The position numbers and the translations under genes were made by a program. Positions 35,278 to 43,112 of a stretch of 64,000 bases of DNA are shown one piece after another; positions within the stretch are counted from its first letter, which is position 1; each line of letters opens with the position of its first letter. The notes beneath the pieces are model-generated. The model was not told the DNA's origin and searched no databases. It worked only from the letters and a program-made list of their open reading frames with translations. The stretch is from Bog-473 sp963788585 (GTDB lineage Bacteria; Actinomycetota; Acidimicrobiia; Acidimicrobiales; RAAP-2), in assembly GCA_963788585.1 (NCBI GenBank), contig CAWBHA010000003.1, positions 1,612,001 through 1,676,000 on the forward strand. Direction: 5' to 3'.

Positions 35278-36474
35278 GTGAGCGAGCGCGAGCGAGCAGG
35301 CCCGCTGCAGGGAATCCGCGTGCTCGACCTCAGCTGGGGCGCCGCGGGACCCGTCGGGGTGTTGCTGCTCGCCGAGCTCGGTGCCGACGTCGTCAAGGTC
35401 GAGCCGCCGGGCGGCGATCCCTTTCGCCGGCAGCCCGCCTACCACGTCTGGAACCGCAGTCGCCGGTCGGTGGTACTGGACCTCAAGGCCGACGAGGGAC
35501 GAGAAGCCTTTCTCCGGCTGTGCGAGGGCGCCGACGTGGTCGTCGAGGCCTTCAGCCCGGGCACCATGGACCGCCTGGGACTCTCGTGGGCGGAGCTCTC
35601 GGAGCGCTTTCCCCGCCTGGTGCTCTGCTCGGTTCCCGCCTATCCGCCCGGACACCGCTTCGCCGATCGTCCAGGCTGGGACGGCACCGTCCAAGCCCTC
35701 TCGGGCATGCAGAACGAGCAGCCGGGTTGGCGTCCGGGACCGGTCTTCCTCCACTTCCCCGCCCCGAGCATGGCCGCCTGCTTCCTGCTCGCTGCGGGCG
35801 TGCTGTCGGCGCTGATCCACCGGGAGGCCGACGGGCGCGGGCAGCACGTGGAGACCTCGCTCTATCAGGGGGTGTTCGCGTACACGACCCAGATCTGGCA
35901 GGAGCACGAGCGGGCGCCCGCCGGCTACCGCCGCGTGATGGCGAAGACCTATCCGCCGGGGGTCCATCAGGCGACGCTCTTCGAGTGTGCCGGCGGCGCG
36001 TGGCTGCACGCTGCCACCATGAACGGCCTCACTCCCTCGCGCACGCAGGAAGAGGTCCTCGGGCTGGACCCTGTCGACCCGCGCGCGCTGTACCGCGACC
36101 CGGCGTTGCGGGCGCGTCACGAGGCCCGGCTGCGCGAGGCCTACGGGGACCGGGACCGCGAGGAACTGCTCGCGGACTTTCACGAGGCGCGGCTCGGCGC
36201 CGAGGCGGTGAGCCCGATGGCCGAGGTGTTCGGCCATCCCCAGTTCGTGGCCAACGGGCTGGCCGCCACGGTCGAGGACCCGGACCTGGGTTCGACCACC
36301 CAGGTCGGCGTGCCGGCCGTGTTGCGGGGTACGCCGGGCGGCATCCAGGGCGGACAGCCCCGGGTCGGCGCGGACAGCCGCGAGATCCTGGCCGAGGCCG
36401 GATACGCCGGTGCCGAGATCGACCGCATGGTGGCCGCCGGGATCGTCGAGGAGGACACGTCGTGGGCCCGCTGA
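35278..36474 (+). CDS. CaiB/BaiF family CoA-transferase, Asp-less member of a split pair
   Basis: 398-residue single-domain class III CoA-transferase (IRVLDLSWGAAGPVGV). Around residue 164, where the nucleophilic Asp sits in active members, it reads FPAPSMAACF with no Asp, exactly as in the first halves of the fused two-domain CaiB proteins of this window. It is therefore likely the non-nucleophilic partner of the next gene product, which starts 13 bases inside this gene. GTG 35278 is the start; the ribosome site is weak. An alternative is an independent enzyme using another mechanism. Confidence 0.88.
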   Translation: MSERERAGPLQGIRVLDLSWGAAGPVGVLLLAELGADVVKVEPPGGDPFRRQPAYHVWNRSRRSVVLDLKADEGREAFLRLCEGADVVVEAFSPGTMDRLGLSWAELSERFPRLVLCSVPAYPPGHRFADRPGWDGTVQALSGMQNEQPGWRPGPVFLHFPAPSMAACFLLAAGVLSALIHREADGRGQHVETSLYQGVFAYTTQIWQEHERAPAGYRRVMAKTYPPGVHQATLFECAGGAWLHAATMNGLTPSRTQEEVLGLDPVDPRALYRDPALRARHEARLREAYGDRDREELLADFHEARLGAEAVSPMAEVFGHPQFVANGLAATVEDPDLGSTTQVGVPAVLRGTPGGIQGGQPRVGADSREILAEAGYAGAEIDRMVAAGIVEEDTSWAR

Positions 36475-37661
36475 GCGGCGTTCTCGTGCTCGATCTCGGG
36501 CAGTACTTGGCTGGGCCGTTCGGTCCGATGCTCCTCGCGGACCTGGGCGCCGAGGTCATCAAGGTCGAACCGGTGCGCGGTGACGCGATGCGGATGGTCG
36601 GCATGCCCTTCGTCGGATGCCAGCGGGGCAAGCTCGACCTCGCGGTCGACATCAAGGCACCGGAGGGACTCGAAGCGGTCATGCGGCTGGCCGAGATTGC
36701 CGACGTGGTGCATCACAACATGACGAAGGGGACGGCGGCGCGCCTCGGCGTCGACTACGAAGCGCTCCACGCTCGAAATCCCCACCTCGTGCACTGCAAC
36801 ACCTACGCCTACGGCGCCGAGGGGCCGCTGTCGGACTTCGGTGGCCTCGATCCGCTGTATCAGGCTGCATGCGGGCTCGAGTACGAGGCCGGTCCGGTGC
36901 GCGAAGGGAATCCGCCTCTGTACCTCCGGTTCGGGATGACCGACACCGCCAACGCCATGGTGTCCGTGGTGGGTGTGCTCGCCGCCCTGTACCACCAACG
37001 TCGTACCGGCGAGGGACAGGACCTCTGGACGTCACTCCTCAACGGCGCCGCGGTGTTCAGCTCGGACGTCTTCCTGGTCGACGGCGCACCCGGCCCGGTT
37101 CGTCCCGGCCTCGACCGCGCCCAGACCGGCGTCTCCCCCTGCTACCGGCTGTACGAGACCCAGCAGGGGTGGATCCAGGTGGCGGCGTTCGGCCCCGGTC
37201 AATGGACGCAACTGTGCCGGGTCGCCGGCTGCCCCGAGCTCGAGCGGTTCGACACCCCGGAGGCACGCATCGCCGCCCGGGACGAGATCGAGTCCGCCCT
37301 GGAACCGGCCTTCCTCACCCGCACCGCCGTGGCGTGGTGGCACGATCTCACCGCCGCCGGCGTCGCAGCCGAGGTCTCGATCGACACCAACGACGGCGAG
37401 GTCGCGTTGCACGACGCGGACAACGAGCGTCTCGGCCTCGTCACCGAGTACCCGCATCCGGTCCTGGGGCGGGTGCGCCAATTCGGCACGCTCGTCGACT
37501 TCTCCGAGACGCGCACCGGGCCCTACCGGCCGCCGCCCCTGATGGGGGAGCACACCCGTCCGATCATGGAGCGGCTCGGCTACTCGGGAGATGAGATCGA
37601 CGATCTCCTGGCGCGGGGGATCGTCTACGAGCCGACAGCCGACTATCCGTGGACACAGTGA
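36462..37661 (+). CDS. CaiB/BaiF family CoA-transferase, catalytic member of a split pair
   Basis: 399-residue class III CoA-transferase (GVLVLDLGQYLAGPFG). The nucleophilic-type Asp is Asp161 in GMTDTANAM, matching the second halves of the fused proteins. GTG 36462 has GAGGAGG eight bases upstream, within the end of the previous gene (13-base overlap), so the two chains are made together and probably form a heterodimer equivalent to one two-domain CaiB. The stop is followed by a hairpin-rich leader of the acyl-CoA dehydrogenase gene. Confidence 0.9.
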   Translation: MGPLSGVLVLDLGQYLAGPFGPMLLADLGAEVIKVEPVRGDAMRMVGMPFVGCQRGKLDLAVDIKAPEGLEAVMRLAEIADVVHHNMTKGTAARLGVDYEALHARNPHLVHCNTYAYGAEGPLSDFGGLDPLYQAACGLEYEAGPVREGNPPLYLRFGMTDTANAMVSVVGVLAALYHQRRTGEGQDLWTSLLNGAAVFSSDVFLVDGAPGPVRPGLDRAQTGVSPCYRLYETQQGWIQVAAFGPGQWTQLCRVAGCPELERFDTPEARIAARDEIESALEPAFLTRTAVAWWHDLTAAGVAAEVSIDTNDGEVALHDADNERLGLVTEYPHPVLGRVRQFGTLVDFSETRTGPYRPPPLMGEHTRPIMERLGYSGDEIDDLLARGIVYEPTADYPWTQ

Positions 37662-37667
37662 GCGTGG

Positions 37668-37686
37668 ATCGCTCGCTCTGAGCGAT
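37668..37686 (+). terminator. Hairpin just after the CaiB stop codon
   Basis: ATCGCTC-GCTCT-GAGCGAT, a perfect 7-bp stem with a 5-base loop, begins 7 bases after the CaiB stop. No T run follows. It is the first of three consecutive hairpins before the acyl-CoA dehydrogenase gene. Confidence 0.4.
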
Positions 37687-37692
37687 GGCGCC

Positions 37693-37769
37693 CTGACCGA
37701 GAGCGGCCCGCGGTCAGAGTACCTTTGGCCGACCCGTCCACCCGTCTCGACCGTGTCGAGTGGGTGGAC
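37693..37769 (+). promoter_or_regulatory. Two further hairpins in the acyl-CoA dehydrogenase leader
   Basis: CTGACCG at 37693-37699 pairs with CGGTCAG at 37711-37717. Then GTCCACCC at 37736-37743 and inner GTCTCGAC pair with GTCGAG and GGGTGGAC ending at 37769, around a CGT loop: a stem of about 15 bp with one bulge, 23 bases before ATG 37793. A possible -10, TACCTT, lies between the two at 37720. The long hairpin could be an operator or act in the mRNA leader. Confidence 0.5.
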
Positions 37770-37792
37770 CGAACTCAGGAAGAAACCCATCC

Positions 37793-38932
37793 ATGAGCGA
37801 CGCCCAGACGCTGACCCGGTTCCGATCCAGCCTCGTCGAATGGCTGTCGGCGAATCTCACGGAGGACGTGATCGAAGCGCAACGGGCCGGGGCCGACGAG
37901 GATGCCCACCTGGAGGTGCTCCGGGCGTGGAACGCGCGGTTGGCCGACGCCGGATGGGCCGCCGTCTCGTGGCCGGCCCGCTTTGGGGGTCGCGAGGCCA
38001 CCGTGGACGAGCAGCTCGCGTACCAGGAGGAGATGGTGCGAGCGGGCGCGCCCGGACCAGTGAACACGATCGGCGTCGCCAATATCGCGCCAGCCATCAT
38101 GGCGCTCGGAACCGACGAGCAGAAGGAGCGCTTCCTGCGTCCCATGCTACGCGGGGACGAGATCTGGTGCCAGGGCATGTCCGAGCCCGACGCGGGCTCC
38201 GACCTGGCTTCGCTGCGCACCGCGGCACGCGCCGAAGGAGACGCCTTCGTCGTCAGCGGGCAGAAGACGTGGAACAGCCTCGGCCGGTTTGCGGACTGGT
38301 GCCAGCTCTACGTGCGCACCGACCCGGACGCTCCCAAGCACAAGGGGATCAGCTGCCTGTTGGTCGACATGACCTCGCCGGGCATCACCGTCCGGCCCTT
38401 GCGCACGATGTCGGGTGACTTCACCTTCTCCGAGCTCTTCTTCGACGAGGTCCTCGTCCCCCGGTCGAGCCTGCTCGGGCGGTTCAACGAGGGCTGGAAC
38501 GTCGCCATGACCACCCTCAGCCACGAGCGGGCCGGGGTGGCCCGCCTGCACCTGGACCTGACGGCTCGCTTCGAGAGCCTGCTGGAGGCCGCGCGCCGAC
38601 GCGGTCCGATACGAGACACGGTGCATCGTGACCGTCTCGCCCGTCTCTACGCCGACATCGCCTGTCTGCGCTACGCCACGTCCCGGGAGCTGGCCAAGGT
38701 CGGCCAGGGAGGGCAGCCTTCGCCGACCATGGGAGGGTTGGCCAAGTTGGCCTGGGCCCGTTCCGGCCAGCAGCTGGCCGAGGTGGCCGTGAGCATCCTG
38801 GGGCCCGATGCGCTGTTGGGTGGCCCGTGGACCAGGACGCTGCTCGCCGCCCCCTCGTATTCGATCGCCGGTGGGACCGGTGACATCAATCGCAATGTCG
38901 TCGCCGAGCACGGTCTCGGGCTGCCCCGGTGA
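37793..38932 (+). CDS. Acyl-CoA dehydrogenase
   Basis: 379-residue flavoprotein that introduces the alpha-beta double bond in an acyl-CoA. The signature regions are WCQGMSEPDAGSDLASLRT (FAD/substrate contact, residues about 122-140), VVSGQKTWNSLGRFADWC and the C-terminal YSIAGGTGDINRNVVAEHGLGLPR-type tail that binds the FAD of the other subunit. The start is ATG 37793, with AGGAAG upstream. The position after the crotonase and split CaiB pair suggests a short beta-oxidation-like sequence. The electron acceptor (ETF) is not in the window. Confidence 0.93.
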   Translation: MSDAQTLTRFRSSLVEWLSANLTEDVIEAQRAGADEDAHLEVLRAWNARLADAGWAAVSWPARFGGREATVDEQLAYQEEMVRAGAPGPVNTIGVANIAPAIMALGTDEQKERFLRPMLRGDEIWCQGMSEPDAGSDLASLRTAARAEGDAFVVSGQKTWNSLGRFADWCQLYVRTDPDAPKHKGISCLLVDMTSPGITVRPLRTMSGDFTFSELFFDEVLVPRSSLLGRFNEGWNVAMTTLSHERAGVARLHLDLTARFESLLEAARRRGPIRDTVHRDRLARLYADIACLRYATSRELAKVGQGGQPSPTMGGLAKLAWARSGQQLAEVAVSILGPDALLGGPWTRTLLAAPSYSIAGGTGDINRNVVAEHGLGLPR

Positions 38933-38943
38933 GCACGACGGAT

Positions 38944-38954
38944 CCCCGCCGGGG
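38944..38954. terminator. Small bidirectional GC hairpin between convergent genes
   Basis: CCCC-GCC-GGGG at 38944-38954 (five base pairs counting the flanking T-A) in the 33-base gap between the converging acyl-CoA dehydrogenase and SDR genes. Short and without T runs, so only tentative. Confidence 0.3.
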
Positions 38955-38965
38955 AGCTGCGGGTC

Positions 38966-39775
38966 TCACGGCGTCGCGCCGGGGGACTCCTCCGGCGGCC
39001 TTGCCGTGGACATGATCAGCTTCGTCTGGGCGTAGGGCGGGCCCGCCGTGGTGCCGCCGTCGATCGGGAACACGATCCCCGTCACCTGTGCCGCACGCTC
39101 GCTGGCGAGAAAGACCACGGCATTGGCGACGTCTTCCGGCTGGGCCTCTCGCTCGAGCGGCTGCATGTAGCGCAGGACCGGGGCCATCTCGTAGGTCGTG
39201 ATGCCGGTGCGGATGTGCGCCGGCGTGAGGCAGTTCACCCGGATGCCGTACGGGGCGAGATCGATGGCGAGGCACTTGGTGACGTGGGCGACGGCCGCCT
39301 TCGACGCCCGGTACGAAATCATGCCGGCGCCCGCGTTGATCGCCGCGATGGACGCGTTGTTGATGATGCAGCCGCCCCCGTTGTCCCGCATGTACCGCGC
39401 CGCGCGCTGGGCCCCGGCCATGACGCCGAAGAGGTTCACGCTCATGATGCGGGAGAAGTCCTCGAGATCGTCGGGCAGGAATCGCTTCAGTGGGCTTCCG
39501 ATCCCCGCATTGTTGAACATGATGTCCAGGCCGCCGAAGTGATCGACGGCGAAATCTACCAGTGCCTGCACCTGGTCCAGATCGCTGACATCGCTCTGCC
39601 GGAAGGCTGCCGCGTCACCGATGTGCGCCGCGATCTCTCGACCCCGCTCGGCGTCGACGTCGCCGATCACGACGCTCGCTCCCTCGGCGACGAGCAGCTC
39701 GGCGGTCGCCCGACCGATCCCACCCGCACCACCCGTGACGATCGCCACTTTCCCGGAGAGCTCTTGTGGCCTCAT
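38966..39775 (-). CDS. Short-chain dehydrogenase/reductase
   Basis: 269-residue classical SDR: TGGAGGIG at 14-21, NNAG at 88-91, catalytic Ser142, Tyr155 and Lys159 (YRASK). Asp39 after the second strand (VVIGDVDAE) suggests NAD(H) rather than NADP(H). Its ATG overlaps the P450 stop by four bases (ATGA), so it is coupled to the P450 and probably oxidises the alcohol that the P450 makes. The C-terminal tail after the last strand is 20 residues longer than usual. Confidence 0.92.
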   Translation of the reverse strand: MRPQELSGKVAIVTGGAGGIGRATAELLVAEGASVVIGDVDAERGREIAAHIGDAAAFRQSDVSDLDQVQALVDFAVDHFGGLDIMFNNAGIGSPLKRFLPDDLEDFSRIMSVNLFGVMAGAQRAARYMRDNGGGCIINNASIAAINAGAGMISYRASKAAVAHVTKCLAIDLAPYGIRVNCLTPAHIRTGITTYEMAPVLRYMQPLEREAQPEDVANAVVFLASERAAQVTGIVFPIDGGTTAGPPYAQTKLIMSTARPPEESPGATP

Positions 39776-41058
39776 GGGGCGACCCTAGTGGGGGCGAAGT
39801 CGAGGTAGAGGTGCTCGAGTCCCCGAAGGAAGAACGTGGGCAGATAGTCGTAGCGGCGCGTGCCGGCCGGACCGTGATGCTCCTCCGAGATCGTGATGTC
39901 CGCGGCGCGATCGAGGAACCGGTTGAGGGTGACTCGACCCTCGGCACGGGCGAGCGGGGCTCCGGCACAGGTGTGGATGCCGCGACCGAAGGCGATGTGT
40001 TGCCGGGCATTCGCCCTGTCGATGTCGAACACGTACGGGTTCTCGAACACGCGGGGATCACGGTTGCAGGCACCGGGGACGAGCATGACCGTCCCTCCCG
40101 CCGGAATGTCAACGCCGCCGACCGAGGAGGGCACACGGGCCATGCGGAACTGCGTGCGCAGCGGGCTCTCCAGCCGCAGGGTCTCCTCAATGAAGTTTGG
40201 GATCCGAGCGCGGTCGTCTCGGACCAGTCCCTGTAGGTCGGGGCGCTCGGCCAGCATGCGGAGCGCGAAGGACAGCAGCCGGACCGTCGTCTCCTGGCCG
40301 CCCGCGAAGAGGTTGGCCGCGATGAGCGCGGCGTCCTTGACGTCCGGAGTCGACCCGTCGGGAAAGGTGGCGGTCGCCAGGCCGGTCAGCACATCGCTCC
40401 GGGGGTTGTGCCGGCGGTCCTCGATGTACTCGCTGAAGCGGCCGTAGAGGAACTCCAGGGGTTTGTGGGTGATCTCCTGGTGCGCCGTCGACAAGCGCTC
40501 CCTGAAGAGGGAGTGATCCGACTCGGGCACGCCTTCGAGGTCGGCGATCACCGTCAGGGTGAACGGTTCGGCGTAGGCACCCACCATCTCGCACGACCCT
40601 TCGTCGAGGAACGCGTCGATCAACCGGTCGGCGAAGTGCCACATGAAGGCCTCGTTCTCCTTGAGCCGCTTCGGTGTGATCAGCCGCATCAGCAGGTGGC
40701 GATGAGCCGTATGGTCGGGTGGATCGAAGGCCGGGAGCTGATCGCTGAAGGGAAGCTCGTTCCGGCACTTGACGATGATGTCGCTGACGTCGTCGCCCTC
40801 CAACGGCGCAGAGAACCTCACGAACGACCCGCTCACCACATTGCAGGACGACCAGGTGCCTGACGGCGGGTCGTTCGGCGGGAACGACGCGGGGTCTCCG
40901 TAGATCGCCATCGCCTCCTCGTGGCCCGTGATCATGAACAGGCCGTAGTGGGGCTCTCGCCACACGGGAGACTGCGCGCGCACCCAGTCGAAGTAGGAAT
41001 AGGGGTCGTCCTGGACCAAGCGGTCCGTGAAGAAATTGATGTCTTCGAACTCACTCAT
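39772..41058 (-). CDS. Cytochrome P450 monooxygenase
   Basis: 428-residue soluble bacterial P450. The I-helix oxygen-activation motif AGGQETT is at 252-258, the ExxR motif ETLR at 292-295, and the heme loop FGRGIHTCAGAPLAR has Cys364. Features such as FDPPDHTAHRHLLMRLITPKR resemble CYP families acting on terpenoids and steroids. GAGGTGGC precedes ATG 41058. A small ferredoxin is divergently encoded 41 bases away, which fits a class I electron-transfer chain; the ferredoxin reductase is not in the window. Confidence 0.94.
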   Translation of the reverse strand: MSEFEDINFFTDRLVQDDPYSYFDWVRAQSPVWREPHYGLFMITGHEEAMAIYGDPASFPPNDPPSGTWSSCNVVSGSFVRFSAPLEGDDVSDIIVKCRNELPFSDQLPAFDPPDHTAHRHLLMRLITPKRLKENEAFMWHFADRLIDAFLDEGSCEMVGAYAEPFTLTVIADLEGVPESDHSLFRERLSTAHQEITHKPLEFLYGRFSEYIEDRRHNPRSDVLTGLATATFPDGSTPDVKDAALIAANLFAGGQETTVRLLSFALRMLAERPDLQGLVRDDRARIPNFIEETLRLESPLRTQFRMARVPSSVGGVDIPAGGTVMLVPGACNRDPRVFENPYVFDIDRANARQHIAFGRGIHTCAGAPLARAEGRVTLNRFLDRAADITISEEHHGPAGTRRYDYLPTFFLRGLEHLYLDFAPTRVAP

Positions 41059-41087
41059 GTGCCACCTCGATCCGCCGTCGATCGGCC

Positions 41088-41093
41088 TACGAT
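41088..41093 (+). promoter_or_regulatory. -10 hexamer for leaderless ferredoxin mRNA
   Basis: TACGAT followed by six bases and then ATG 41100, with no ribosome site in between. The 41-base gap to the divergent P450 gene leaves little room for a conventional leader. Confidence 0.45.
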
Positions 41094-41099
41094 TGAGGC

Positions 41100-41297
41100 A
41101 TGGGCTTTGACGTCGAGATCGATCGCGATGTGTGCATGGGCTCCGGGAACTGCACCTACGAGGCCCCTGGTGTCTTCGACCTCGACGATGACAGCGTTGC
41201 CGTCGTCCTTGACGTCGACGCCGCCCCGGAGGGTTCCGTCGCCGCGGCGGCCGACAAGTGCCCGACCCACGCCATCACGATCCGGTACGCGGTGTGA
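41100..41297 (+). CDS. Small P450-type ferredoxin, probably [3Fe-4S]
   Basis: 65-residue electron carrier. The cysteines are Cys12 and Cys18 (CMGSGNC) and Cys54 in KCPTHAI. The second position of the usual four-Cys motif is Gly/Ser, so the cluster is likely [3Fe-4S], as in many ferredoxins that feed actinobacterial P450s. Acidic surface (DLDDD). It is divergent from the P450 at 41058 with a 41-base gap and apparently leaderless. It likely serves that P450 and possibly others. Confidence 0.92.
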   Translation: MGFDVEIDRDVCMGSGNCTYEAPGVFDLDDDSVAVVLDVDAAPEGSVAAAADKCPTHAITIRYAV

Positions 41298-41311
41298 CGC
41301 TCGACTGATCG

Positions 41312-42988
41312 TCAACATGCACCGGCGTTCCGACTGGTGGCGTGGCGTGCCGCCACGTAGCCGAAGACCATCGTGTTGGCGATGCTGGCGCCCGGTCCGA
41401 GGTAGTGCCGGCCCATCACGGTCGCGGTCCCGTTGCCCGTGGCATACAGGCCTTCGATCGGCCGATCCTCCTGGTCGACGACCTGCGCGTGCTCGTTGGT
41501 CACGAGACCTCCGCAGGTGCCGATGTCGCCGGGCACGACCTGGACGGCGTAGTACGGGGGTTCGTCGATTGGGCCCAGGCAGGGATGCACCTTGTGGTTG
41601 GGATCGCCGAGGGCACGGTTGTAGGCGGATTCGCCCCGGCCGTACTCGGGATCGGTGCCCCGCACCGCGTTCGCATTGAACCGTTCCACCGTCTCGGCCA
41701 GACCGGCTGGATCGATGTCGCACATGTGGGCGAGGTCTCCGAGTGTCCACGCTTGCTTCAGCATCCCGCTTTCCAGCAACTTCCTCGGGAACCGACCAGG
41801 GCTGGAGCGCACGTGCGCGTAGCGCTTGCGATACCGGTCGTCGAAGATCAGCCAACACGGCACCGCCCGACTCGTCTTGTCTCGGGCGTACATCTCCTTG
41901 CCCACCTCCATGTAGGAGTTCGACTCGTTCACGAAGCGCTTTCCGGCCGCGTCGACGTAGATGGAGCGGGGTCGCTGGCGCGCCTGGTCGAGCGTCGACT
42001 GCCCGAAACGACCTGTGCGGGGCGACGGCAACCACCACGCTTCGTCCATCAAGGCCGTCTGCGCGCCGAGCCGCATCGCGGCTTGCAGTGCCTCCCCGGT
42101 ATCGCCCGGATTCGCGATGGACCACCTGGCCCGGTTCGGTTGATCGCCGCCGAACTCCTGGCGCATCTCGGGATTGTGGGCGAAGCCTCCGGCAGCCAGC
42201 AGCACTCCCCGTCGGGCGCGGATCAGCACCGGCGTTCCCGCCCGCACGGTGCGAACCCCGACGACGCGGCCGTCCTCGATGATCAGGTCCTCGAGCGGCG
42301 CCTCCGGCCAGACAGTGACCCCGTCGGCGATCGCGGCGCGCAGCATCTGCGCGATCAACGAGGCACCGTTCGTCAGGAGCGCCTGATTGCGCAGCCGTGC
42401 CGCCGAGGTGCGCAGGACGACACGCGCCGAGACCGCGAAGGCTCGCAGGCTGCGGTTGTAATGGGACAACGAACGGGCCTCGTTCGTCATCACCGCGAGG
42501 CCGAGGCTCTGGGCCAGTCCCGGCTGCAGTCGCGCCAGCCACCCGCCGAGCACGCGACCGTCGAAGGGGATGGGCTCGATGCCGCGTCCGAGGTCGTGGC
42601 CGCCCTTTGCGCTCGAGTAGTAGTCGCTGTAGCCGCGGCAGTACACGAACCGGACCCCGCGCCCCTGGAGGAACGACACCATTTCGGGCCCTGCGGTCAG
42701 GAAGGCGTGGCGACGTTCGAATGAGGAGGCGGGCCCGACATCCCCCACAACCGCCTCGAAGTGGACCATCGCGTCGTCGTAAGAGTCGGCGACTCCCTCG
42801 GCGCGCATGACGGGATTGTCGGGGACCCAGACGATCCCTCCGGACATCGCCGTGGAGCCGCCTACGCGCTCCTGCTTCTCGAGCACCACTGCGCTCGCTC
42901 CCCGATCGGCGGCGGTGAGCGCCGCGACCATGCCACCGCCACCGGACCCGACGATCACGAGGTCGACGGTGGTGTCCCACGTCGTCAT
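41312..42988 (-). CDS. FAD-dependent dehydrogenase of the 3-ketosteroid delta-1-dehydrogenase / fumarate reductase family
   Basis: 558-residue flavoprotein. The FAD-binding Rossmann motif GSGGGGM is at 14-20, followed by VVLEKQERVGGSTAMSGG, with the C-terminal FAD contact YLGPGASIANTMVFG. The overall pattern (GVLLAAGGFAHNPEM, WLIFDDRYRKRY, IGTCGGLVTNE) is that of KstD-like enzymes that desaturate cyclic ketones. The start is ATG 42988, preceded by GAGAGGTC; longer starts have no support. It is convergent with the ferredoxin gene (14-base gap) and divergent from the amidohydrolase at 43113. A cyclic ketone substrate would fit the BVMO and P450s nearby. Confidence 0.9.
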   Translation of the reverse strand: MTTWDTTVDLVIVGSGGGGMVAALTAADRGASAVVLEKQERVGGSTAMSGGIVWVPDNPVMRAEGVADSYDDAMVHFEAVVGDVGPASSFERRHAFLTAGPEMVSFLQGRGVRFVYCRGYSDYYSSAKGGHDLGRGIEPIPFDGRVLGGWLARLQPGLAQSLGLAVMTNEARSLSHYNRSLRAFAVSARVVLRTSAARLRNQALLTNGASLIAQMLRAAIADGVTVWPEAPLEDLIIEDGRVVGVRTVRAGTPVLIRARRGVLLAAGGFAHNPEMRQEFGGDQPNRARWSIANPGDTGEALQAAMRLGAQTALMDEAWWLPSPRTGRFGQSTLDQARQRPRSIYVDAAGKRFVNESNSYMEVGKEMYARDKTSRAVPCWLIFDDRYRKRYAHVRSSPGRFPRKLLESGMLKQAWTLGDLAHMCDIDPAGLAETVERFNANAVRGTDPEYGRGESAYNRALGDPNHKVHPCLGPIDEPPYYAVQVVPGDIGTCGGLVTNEHAQVVDQEDRPIEGLYATGNGTATVMGRHYLGPGASIANTMVFGYVAARHATSRNAGAC

Positions 42989-43043
42989 GTCACGACCTCT
43001 CGGACCTCCCCACGAACCATTCCGGCAGCGTCGCAAGCTAGCA

Positions 43044-43080
43044 GGGTCCGTTGACGATTGCTACGGACCCGAAGTAATCT
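43044..43080 (+). promoter_or_regulatory. Promoter TTGACG-18-TAATCT with embedded inverted repeat
   Basis: GGGTCCGT (43044-43051) and ACGGACCC (43063-43070) are perfect 8-base arms 11 bases apart. TTGACG at 43051-43056 and TAATCT at 43075-43080, 18 bases apart, form a credible promoter 30 bases before the amidohydrolase ATG at 43113. The overlap suggests repression, perhaps by the MarR protein at the end of this operon (50103), by inference. Confidence 0.55.
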
Positions 43081-43112
43081 GCGAGGATCGGTCGGAGCGC
43101 GAAGTGGGGGAG

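Noticed and set aside
34189..36237. 682-codon leftward open frame
   Set aside because: Covers the crotonase and CaiB genes on the other strand. Those are well supported by motifs and overlaps, so this frame is a shadow.
35061..36461. Upstream extension of the second CaiB frame (866 codons in total)
   Set aside because: The first 467 codons overlap the crotonase end and the first CaiB gene in another frame and look like noise; GTG 36462 with GAGGAGG is the real start.
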